Source of the DNA: Bacteroidales bacterium
Lineage (GTDB): Bacteria > Bacteroidota > Bacteroidia > Bacteroidales > P3
NCBI GenBank assembly: GCA_900771365.1
Contig: CAAGNU010000071.1
Span: 1 to 21,774, forward strand
DNA: 21,774 bases
Reading direction: 5' to 3'
The translations under genes and the position numbers were made by a program. The stretch's first letter is position 1. Each line of letters opens with the position of its first letter. The notes under the pieces are model-generated. The model searched no databases, was not told the DNA's origin, and saw only the letters and a list, made by a program, of their open reading frames with translations. This document shows positions 1 to 5,986 of this stretch, in pieces.

Positions 1-51
1 CCGCATCGCCGATGATACTGCACTAGTTTGTGGGAAAGTAGGCCGCCGCCA
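1..51 (+). rRNA. rrf: 5S ribosomal RNA, 3' part (cut by window edge)
   Basis: The first 51 bases read as the 3' third of a bacterial 5S rRNA. They contain the cgccgatg...actgc block, a short variable arm and the gggaaagtagg block, followed by a G/C-rich 3' end (ccgccgcca) that would pair with the missing 5' end. The order and spacing match the E. coli 5S blocks CGCCGATGGTAG and GAGAGTAGG. A terminator follows at once, as expected at the end of an rRNA operon. The 5' part lies outside the window, so the closing helix cannot be checked. The exact 3' end may be one or two bases off. Confidence 0.78.
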
Positions 52-60
52 ATCTTTTAT

Positions 61-92
61 AAGGGAGTCTCGAAAGAGCCTCCCTTTTTTTT
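61..92 (+). terminator. Intrinsic terminator of the rRNA operon
   Basis: An AAGGGAG/CTCCCTT stem (61-67 with 80-86) is extended, after one T-C mismatch, by CTC/GAG closing a GAAA tetraloop at 72-75. It runs directly into eight T residues at 85-92. This is a textbook rho-independent terminator ten bases after the 5S end. Confidence 0.9.
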
Positions 93-592
93 GTCTGTGC
101 TTTCCATGCCCGCGCCCCCCGCAGCCGTGGCAGTCTGCCTGCTCCACGGCCGTCGCGGATTGTGTAGTAGTCATGTCCGTGCGATTGGCCAAGTAGGACG
201 GATAGGATAGCCGTGATAGCGATGATGGCTGGGATGCTGATGGCGTCTGCCTTGGCAATGCTTTTTCGGCGGCCAAGTGTGACCGCTGTTTTTTATGGAA
301 TTTAGGACTTGGTCATCGCGTACAATTAGATCCTTATTTTTTTGCAAGGACAAAGAATCAAAATAACAATTTTATTTACTGAATGTCTTATTTATGCTAA
401 TATAGTATATTGTAATAGAGAATGGACGTACGTTGCTTTTTTGGTGGAATTATACAATTCACGGCGGCTGTTTGAGACATTCTCGTATTCATTTTCAGTT
501 CAAATAGATTCGGGCTTGATTAGCTGAGCGGGGAAACGTTCTCATAGGTTTGGTTGACTTTTTTGTGTTGGGAGGGCTTCGCTGTAGCTTCG
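93..592. other. Intergenic region without a supported gene
   Basis: Between the rRNA terminator and 592 I see no reading frame with a protein-like composition. The frames that stay open are short, lack any recognisable motif and overlap one another on both strands. The part from about 340 to 500 is AT-rich. No tRNA cloverleaf was recognised. Confidence 0.5.
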
Positions 593-595
593 CCA

Positions 596-603
596 TACCT
601 TTG
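596..603 (+). promoter_or_regulatory. Possible promoter -7 element in the gene-poor region
   Basis: TACCTTTG fits the Bacteroidota -7 consensus TAnnTTTG. There is no TTTG at the usual 19-21 base spacing; the nearest candidates, TTG at 568-570 and TTTTG at 561-565, are too far. If active, it would produce a transcript through the C-poor stretch up to the PqqD gene. An eight-base degenerate match can occur by chance, so this is weak. Confidence 0.25.
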
Positions 604-743
604 CTTGAAAGACGAAGAAGGGGGTGTAGGATAGGAATGATAAGGGACTATTGGGAGAAGGTGGGAGAGTGAGGATTGTTCGGGCTGATTGTGATGAGGT
701 CCGAGTATGGCTCTTATGAGTGGTTTGTGATGAGAAGCTAGGT

Positions 744-875
744 ATGACATGTTCGAGAAGGTTGATAATCTGTATTGAAGAGTCGGGTAATGTAGATGCA
801 GAAAGAGGTTGTTTTACGTTTGTTATCGACTGTTTTATAGGGTGGAATAGGTGTTGTATGTATCTGTGTAAGTGA
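744..875 (+). CDS. Candidate 43-residue Cys-rich small protein (very uncertain)
   Basis: An ATG frame of 43 codons plus TGA sits 62 bases upstream of the PqqD start. Its product would have seven cysteines (C3, C10, C23, C30, C37, C38, C42) and begin MTCSRRLIICIEESG. The position next to a PqqD-family gene is where a ribosomal precursor peptide could lie. Against it: the region is TG-rich, which makes TGT codons by chance, no ribosome site is visible, the only upstream promoter candidate is weak, and I recognise no leader motif. Listed so that it is not lost; I do not regard it as established. Confidence 0.13.
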   Translation: MTCSRRLIICIEESGNVDAERGCFTFVIDCFIGWNRCCMYLCK

Positions 876-902
876 GGAATATTAAGTCTTTTGATTTTTT
901 TT

Positions 903-933
903 TCTGCTAATTGAAAAAAAAGTCGTATCTTTG
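903..933 (+). promoter_or_regulatory. Promoter of the PqqD-family operon
   Basis: TATCTTTG at 926-933 is a full match to the Bacteroidota -7 element. A weak -33 (TCTG, 903-906) lies 19 bases upstream, and a poly-A tract fills part of the spacer. Transcription would start about four bases after the final G, which puts it at or within a base or two of the ATG at 938. The mRNA would then be leaderless or nearly so. Confidence 0.72.
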
Positions 934-937
934 CACC

Positions 938-1210
938 ATGAAAATTAATCCAATTTATAAGGTCCGCAAGGTTGCGGGTGAGAATATTATTCTCTTACAG
1001 GGTAAGACGCACGCTGATATGACGCGTGTTGTCGCGTTTAATGATTCTGCTTTGCTGATGTGGGAATCGCTTCTGGATAAGGACTTTACGCTGGAGGATG
1101 CCACAAGGGTGCTTACGGACAATTATGAGGTTGAGGAGTCTGTGGCTCGTGCTGATGCTCAGAAGTGGATTGACAACATTGTAGAGAATGGTTTATTGCT
1201 GACGGAATAG
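938..1210 (+). CDS. PqqD-family peptide-binding protein
   Basis: A 90-residue protein of the PqqD family. PqqD proteins are small winged-helix (RRE-type) domains that bind the leader of a ribosomally made peptide and present it to a modifying enzyme. Visible family features are the N-terminal strands with VRKVAGENIILLQG, the middle F-NDSALLMWESL segment (the family's 'N..a..iW..l' block), and the helix that ends DAQKWIDNIVENGLL. Length fits a stand-alone PqqD. I chose ATG 938: an upstream in-frame TTG at 911 would lie inside the promoter. The next gene starts three bases after the stop, so translation is probably coupled. No precursor peptide or radical SAM partner is seen nearby, so the substrate is unknown. 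Confidence 0.85.
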   Translation: MKINPIYKVRKVAGENIILLQGKTHADMTRVVAFNDSALLMWESLLDKDFTLEDATRVLTDNYEVEESVARADAQKWIDNIVENGLLLTE

Positions 1211-1213
1211 GTT

Positions 1214-2092
1214 ATGGCAAATAGCATTTCATTTTCTATCGGTGGGCATTATCTCAAGGTTGAGGGCAATCGTGAACCAGCTTTGCTCCATTATGCTATT
1301 CCTGGCTTTGCCACTTTTTTGACGGCAAGCAGTGATGAGGAGTGGAAGGTGGTTTTCGGCAGCCAGATTGAGCAGCCTGCCCAGTGGGAGGTGATGTATA
1401 ATTTCGTCTTTGCTGAGGTGAAGGTGGACAGCGTTTTTGCCAAGGCCAATGGGGCATATTATTTTTCCATGGTGCCCAAAGAAGGTGATGGGAAGCCTTT
1501 GCTGATGCGTTATTGCGGCGGCGATGTTGTGGAAGCCACGATGGAAGAAGATCCTCAGTTGCTGCGTTTCGCCATGTGGATGGCAGTGAATATGCTTGCA
1601 GCCAGAAGTAAGATGACTTTGGTGCATTCTTCGGTCTTGGTGCATGATAATCGTGCTGTGCTGTGCCTGGGCGAGTCTGGCACGGGTAAGAGCACGCACA
1701 CGAAGCTTTGGATGGAGAATATCCCTGGTACGCATCGTTTGAATGACGACAGTCCTGTGCTGGCCGTTGAGAATGGGGAAGCCGTGGTGTACGGCTCGCC
1801 GTGGAGCGGCAAGTCGGACTACTATATCCGCGAGCGCTATCCCCTTGCTGGCGTTATCCGTCTTTCGCAGGGTCCGAAGAATGTTATCCGTCGCCTGGGG
1901 GTGCTGGAGGCTTTTTCGTCGCTCCAGCCTTCGTGTCCTCCTGCTTTAGCTCAGGATTCGATGTTCCAAGACCTCATAGTGGACCTTGTGTCGGATGTGA
2001 TAGCTTGCACCCCGATATTCCATCTGTCGTGCCTGCCTAATGCTGATGCGGCGTGGACTAGCCATGACGCAATTTTTGGCAATTTAAAGTAG
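1214..2092 (+). CDS. HPr kinase/PEPCK-like P-loop protein of a peptide-maturation type cluster
   Basis: A 292-residue cytoplasmic protein with the C-terminal fold of HPr kinase/phosphorylase and PEP carboxykinase-like proteins. The Walker A loop GESGTGKST is at residues 153-161, followed by an acidic LNDDSPVL motif around 176-183 and a YGSPWSGK motif near 195-200, as in HprK-like proteins that accompany PqqD genes. The first 120 residues are a poorly conserved strand-rich region, not the usual HprK N domain, so it is unlikely to be the true HPr kinase of sugar regulation. In some lasso-peptide clusters a relative phosphorylates the precursor peptide; that role here is inference. It lies three bases after the PqqD gene and 23 bases before the next start, so the three genes form an operon. 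Confidence 0.75.
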   Translation: MANSISFSIGGHYLKVEGNREPALLHYAIPGFATFLTASSDEEWKVVFGSQIEQPAQWEVMYNFVFAEVKVDSVFAKANGAYYFSMVPKEGDGKPLLMRYCGGDVVEATMEEDPQLLRFAMWMAVNMLAARSKMTLVHSSVLVHDNRAVLCLGESGTGKSTHTKLWMENIPGTHRLNDDSPVLAVENGEAVVYGSPWSGKSDYYIRERYPLAGVIRLSQGPKNVIRRLGVLEAFSSLQPSCPPALAQDSMFQDLIVDLVSDVIACTPIFHLSCLPNADAAWTSHDAIFGNLK

Positions 2093-2115
2093 CTTTTTGA
2101 AGAAAATTGTTATCC

Positions 2116-2922
2116 ATGGATACCGTGCACATATCATTGCCCAATAATCTCAACAACTTCTTGTTGCAGGAGATGTGCGAGCGGCTCAAGGCCGGGGAGA
2201 CCGTGATTATGGCCTTCGGTGGAGCCAGTATGCAGCCTATCATCTCGGGAAGAGGGGAGAAGGTGACCCTTCGCCCTTTGTCCAAGGATGAGGAGGTGAA
2301 GAAGGGCGAGGTTTATCTTTTCTTCTGCGAAGGCCATTTCATCATTCATCGCCTGATGAAGATTGAAGATGGTGTGTATGTGTTCCGTGGCGACAACTGT
2401 TATAAATATGAGCGCGTGACGCGCGAGAAGGTCCTTGCCAAGCTCATGGCCGTGGAACGTCCCGATGGCACCATGGTCGATTGTGAGGGCGAATGGTGGC
2501 GCAAACGTTCCCGCCAGATTCTGCGGAAGAAGAACCTCAAGAACTTCATCATCCGCATAGCAAACCGGAATGCTCGCCGCAAATGGGCCGTGGCATACTT
2601 CGTATTGCTGGCTCTGCTGATGTGGGCTCCTGTGGGCGCTTTAGGCATCTCGCTGGACAATTTCATCTTCGGCCTCCGTGTAGACCATCTCCTCCACGCT
2701 GCCGTTTATCTTTTCTGCGCCATGGCCTTGATAGACTGGTTGAAGAAGCGTCCGCTTCCCATCCTGCTCACGGCTTTGGCGATAGGTCTCTTCACCGAGT
2801 TTGTGCAGTATCTGCTGCCTTATCGCGGCTTTGATATTAATGATTTGGTGGCCAATTGTCTTGGCGTCCTCGTGGGCTGGCTGGCGATACTGCCGTTCCT
2901 GCTTCGCCACAGAAAACATTGA
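2116..2922 (+). CDS. S24/S26 peptidase-like domain fused to a VanZ-like membrane domain
   Basis: A 268-residue protein with two parts. Residues about 1-110 look like an S24/S26 (LexA/signal peptidase) fold: GGASMQP with the presumed nucleophile S38, FIIHRL with H78 where the signal peptidase lysine would be (the Ser-His pattern of SipW-like enzymes), and FRGDN at 91-94 (the family's GDN box). A basic linker follows. Residues about 155-268 hold roughly four hydrophobic segments and the VanZ-like pattern TEFVQYLLPYRGFDINDLVAN. I chose ATG 2116; a TTG three codons earlier is also in frame. S24/S26 proteins often follow PqqD and HprK-like genes in Bacteroidota; the VanZ fusion may anchor it in the membrane. 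The actual substrate is not known. Confidence 0.75.
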   Translation: MDTVHISLPNNLNNFLLQEMCERLKAGETVIMAFGGASMQPIISGRGEKVTLRPLSKDEEVKKGEVYLFFCEGHFIIHRLMKIEDGVYVFRGDNCYKYERVTREKVLAKLMAVERPDGTMVDCEGEWWRKRSRQILRKKNLKNFIIRIANRNARRKWAVAYFVLLALLMWAPVGALGISLDNFIFGLRVDHLLHAAVYLFCAMALIDWLKKRPLPILLTALAIGLFTEFVQYLLPYRGFDINDLVANCLGVLVGWLAILPFLLRHRKH

Positions 2923-2951
2923 TTTGATAATAATAAATAAAATATATAGTT

Positions 2952-3677
2952 ATGTCCGATACACTTGTAATTACACCGACATATAACGAGAAAGAGAATA
3001 TTGAGAACATCATCCGCAAGGTCTTTTCGCTCAGCAAGGAGTTCGATATGCTCATCGTTGAGGATAATTCGCCTGACGGTACCGCCGATATCGTGAAACG
3101 CCTCATGCAGGAGTTCCCCAACCGCCTCTTCATCAAGGAGCGCAAAGGCAAGCTGGGCCTCGGAACCGCCTATCTCGACGGCTTTCGTTGGGGCTTGGAG
3201 CACGGCTACGAGTATATGATTGAGATGGATGCCGACTTCTCGCATAATCCCGACGACCTGCCTCGCCTCTATGAGGCCTGCTCTACGGGCAAGGGCGACG
3301 TGGTCGTGGGCTCCCGCTACGTGGATGGCAAGATTAGCGTGGTGAACTGGCCCATGGGCCGCCTGATGATGTCGTACTACGCCTCCGTATATGTCCGCAC
3401 CGTCACCCGCATGAAGGTGATGGATGCCACGGCAGGCTTCGTCTGCTACAGCCGTCGCGTGCTGGAGAAGATGAAGTTCGACAAGGTCAAATTCGTCGGC
3501 TACGCCTTCCAGATTGAGATGAAATACACCGCCACGCGCCTCGGCTTCAAGCTCTACGAGGTGCCTATCATCTTCACCGACCGCGTCCTCGGCACATCCA
3601 AGATGAGCATGAAGATTTTCAAAGAGGCCTTCTTCGGCGTCTTCAACCTTCGTTTCCGCAATTGGAAGAACTATTAA
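2952..3677 (+). CDS. Polyprenol-phosphate mannosyltransferase (dolichol-phosphate mannose synthase-like, GT2)
   Basis: A 241-residue family-2 glycosyltransferase. Such enzymes move a sugar, usually mannose, from GDP-sugar to a polyprenyl phosphate on the cytoplasmic face of the membrane. The nucleotide-binding start VITPTYNEKENI, the VEDNSPDGT block, the metal-binding DAD at residues 93-95 (in EMDADFSHNPDDLP), and GSRYVDG and the late RVLGTSKMS block are all in the order found in bacterial DPM1-like proteins. There is no C-terminal membrane tail, which fits the short bacterial form ending RFRNWKNY. It follows the VanZ fusion after 29 AT-rich bases and precedes dipeptidyl peptidase IV by 17 bases. 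The product annotation in Bacteroidota is usually polyprenol monophosphomannose synthase; the sugar is inferred. Confidence 0.9.
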   Translation: MSDTLVITPTYNEKENIENIIRKVFSLSKEFDMLIVEDNSPDGTADIVKRLMQEFPNRLFIKERKGKLGLGTAYLDGFRWGLEHGYEYMIEMDADFSHNPDDLPRLYEACSTGKGDVVVGSRYVDGKISVVNWPMGRLMMSYYASVYVRTVTRMKVMDATAGFVCYSRRVLEKMKFDKVKFVGYAFQIEMKYTATRLGFKLYEVPIIFTDRVLGTSKMSMKIFKEAFFGVFNLRFRNWKNY

Positions 3678-3694
3678 AATAATTACAGACATAC

Positions 3695-5845
3695 ATGAAA
3701 AGATTACTCCTTTTCGCTTTAACGCTGGCTTTAACGGCTGGCGTTTTTGCGCAGAATAAGATGCTCAGCAGCAAGCAGCTTATGACCCGTGGCCTCTATC
3801 CGCAGGCTCCGATAAGAAACCTTCAGTTCGTGGGCAACACCAACCAGATTGCCTATATACAGGATGACGTCCTCTATATGGGTCAGCCCGGCAAGGTCAA
3901 GCCCACCACCATCATCAGCACCCTCAACAACACTGTTGCTGCTGTTGGCAAAGATGGCTGGAGCCGTCCTCCCCAGGTCACCTTCGTCAATGCGAAAGAA
4001 ATCCGCTTCATGGAAGAAGGCGAGATTATGCAGTACAACATAGCCAAGAAGACCCTCGTCTCCTTGGGCAGAATTGCTACTGATGAAGAGGCCGAGCATC
4101 TCGATGTGGAGAAGAACGGCTACAAGACTGCCTACACCGTCGGCACCAACCTCTATGTCAAGAACGGCAACAAGGTCTTCGCCATCGAAGACCCCGACCA
4201 GGACATCGTCTTCGGTCAGTCAGTCCATCGCAATGAGTTCGGCATCGAAAAAGGCACCTTCTGGTCGCCCAAGGGCAGCTATCTGGCCTTCTACCGCATG
4301 GACCAGTCCATGGTCACGGACTATCCCCTCGTCAACACCACGGCCCGCATCGCCCGCGAACAGCCCTTCAAGTACCCCATGGCCGGCATGAAGAGCCACG
4401 AGGTGACACTCGGCGTCTATAACCCCGCCAACGACAACATCGTCTATATGGACACGCGCCGCGACGAGAGCGTTGCCGAGCGCGAGATGTACCTCACCAA
4501 CATCTGCTGGAACCCCACGGAGGAATACATCTATATTGCCAAAATCAACCGCGAGCAGAACCACATGTGGCTTGAACGCTATTCTGCCCAGGATGGCGAG
4601 TTCGACACTGTCCTCTTCGAGGAGCAGAACCCGCGCTATGTTGAGCCCTGCGACGCCATGATCTTCCTCCCCAACAACCCCGAGCAGTTCCTCTGGTTCA
4701 GCATGAGAGACGGCTACAAGCACCTCTATCTCTACAACACAGATGGCGAGATGCTCCGCCAGGTGACCCAGGGCGCCTACGAGGTGGAAGGCTTCATCGG
4801 CTTCGATGCCAAGTGCGAGAACATCTTCGTCTATGCCAACAAGGACGGCCTCACTGGCCGTTATGCCTATAAGGTCAACCTCGCCACGGGCGCTATGACC
4901 CTCCTCACCCCCGAGCACGGCACCCACAGCGTCATCGTCAGCAACGACGGCAGCACCATCATAGACATGTTCAGCAGCGTCGACAACCCCGGTTGCGCAC
5001 AGGTTCGCGACATCAAGAAAGGCAAGCTCCTCAGCACGCTCTATCAGCTTGACAACCCCTTGGCCGACTATGCCATGCCCGGCATCGAGATGGGCACCAT
5101 CAAGGCCGCCGACGGCGTGACCGACCTCTACTATCGCCTCATCACCCCTCCCAACATGGACAAGAGCAAGAAGTATCCCACCCTCGTCTATGTCTATGGC
5201 GGCCCACACAGCCAGCTGGTCACGGATGACTGGCTCGGTGGCGGCAACCTCTACTTCCTCTACCTTGCCCAGCAGGGATACATCGTCTTCACCGTCGATA
5301 ACCGCGGCACCGACAACCGCGGCTTCGAGTTCGAGAGCTGCACCCATCGCCAGCTCGGCACCATCGAGATGGCCGACCAGATGGAAGGCGTCAAATACCT
5401 TCAGTCGCTCCCCTACGTCGATCAAGACCGCATGGGCGTGGAAGGTTGGAGCTTCGGCGGCTTCATGACTATCACCATGAAGCTTGCCCACCCCGAAATC
5501 TTCAAAGTGGGTTGCGCAGGCGGTCCCGTCATCGATTGGAAATGGTACGAAGTCATGTACGGCGAGCGCTACATGGACATGCCCGACGAGAACCCCGAAG
5601 GCTATGCCAACAACGCCCTCACCGCCAAGGCCAAAGACCTTGAAGGCCGTCTTCTCGTCATCCACGGAGCAGAAGACAACACCGTTGTGTGGCAGAACAG
5701 CATCGAGTTCATCGATGCCTGCATCAAAGCTGGCAAGCAAGTCGATTACTTCATCTATCCCCACCACGAGCACAACGTGCGTGGCTACGACCGCATCCAC
5801 CTCTATGAGAAGATGTTCGACTACTACGAGACTTTCCTCAAGTAG
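3695..5845 (+). CDS. Dipeptidyl peptidase IV (serine peptidase family S9B), exported
   Basis: A 716-residue prolyl dipeptidyl peptidase that releases X-Pro dipeptides from peptide N-termini. A signal peptide (MKRLLLFALTLALTAGVFAQ) leads to the periplasm or outer surface. The N-terminal beta-propeller (about 60-460) carries the conserved EFGIEKGTFWSPKG segment with Glu181 and Glu185, one of which should hold the substrate amino group. The C-terminal alpha/beta-hydrolase domain has GWSFGGF (Ser586), GAEDNTV (Asp661) and HEHNVRG (His693). The spacings 75 and 107 from the serine equal those I recall for Porphyromonas gingivalis DPP IV (593, 668, 700). Length is typical and no lesion is visible. 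It may be the last gene of the upstream run; a hairpin follows. Confidence 0.95.
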   Translation: MKRLLLFALTLALTAGVFAQNKMLSSKQLMTRGLYPQAPIRNLQFVGNTNQIAYIQDDVLYMGQPGKVKPTTIISTLNNTVAAVGKDGWSRPPQVTFVNAKEIRFMEEGEIMQYNIAKKTLVSLGRIATDEEAEHLDVEKNGYKTAYTVGTNLYVKNGNKVFAIEDPDQDIVFGQSVHRNEFGIEKGTFWSPKGSYLAFYRMDQSMVTDYPLVNTTARIAREQPFKYPMAGMKSHEVTLGVYNPANDNIVYMDTRRDESVAEREMYLTNICWNPTEEYIYIAKINREQNHMWLERYSAQDGEFDTVLFEEQNPRYVEPCDAMIFLPNNPEQFLWFSMRDGYKHLYLYNTDGEMLRQVTQGAYEVEGFIGFDAKCENIFVYANKDGLTGRYAYKVNLATGAMTLLTPEHGTHSVIVSNDGSTIIDMFSSVDNPGCAQVRDIKKGKLLSTLYQLDNPLADYAMPGIEMGTIKAADGVTDLYYRLITPPNMDKSKKYPTLVYVYGGPHSQLVTDDWLGGGNLYFLYLAQQGYIVFTVDNRGTDNRGFEFESCTHRQLGTIEMADQMEGVKYLQSLPYVDQDRMGVEGWSFGGFMTITMKLAHPEIFKVGCAGGPVIDWKWYEVMYGERYMDMPDENPEGYANNALTAKAKDLEGRLLVIHGAEDNTVVWQNSIEFIDACIKAGKQVDYFIYPHHEHNVRGYDRIHLYEKMFDYYETFLK

Positions 5846-5869
5846 TCCGCAGAGATATCCTCCCCATCC

Positions 5870-5908
5870 GGCAGGCCGACCTCTTTGTGAGGCCGGCCTG
5901 TCCGTTTC
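5870..5908 (+). terminator. Hairpin terminator after dipeptidyl peptidase IV
   Basis: GCAGGCCG (5871-5878) pairs with CGGCCTGT (5894-5901), including one G-T wobble. After one A-C mismatch a further CCTC/GAGG stem (5880-5883 with 5889-5892) closes a five-base loop. Only a short T tract (5905-5907) follows, so release may be weaker than at the rRNA terminator. It lies between convergent genes and may also limit read-through towards recQ. Confidence 0.65.
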
Positions 5909-5986
5909 TATGCGGTTCAAATACCAAGCGGAAACCAGTTGAATGAGTCGTAGAATGGAAGATCGGACCTTGTCTGATAAAAGAAA

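Noticed and set aside
28..210. Short plus-strand frame across the 5S end and the terminator
   Set aside because: It overlaps the 5S rRNA and its terminator hairpin and has no protein-like features.
1214..2092. Annotation as the carbon-catabolite HPr kinase/phosphorylase (hprK)
   Set aside because: The N-terminal region does not look like the HprK N domain, and the gene sits in a PqqD operon, not beside PTS genes. Only the P-loop core is shared.
4220..5920. A 566-codon open frame on the minus strand opposite dipeptidyl peptidase IV
   Set aside because: It is the mirror of a strongly C-ended coding gene, rich in Val, Ala, Glu, Gly and His with no motif. The plus-strand frame has the full S9 catalytic triad.
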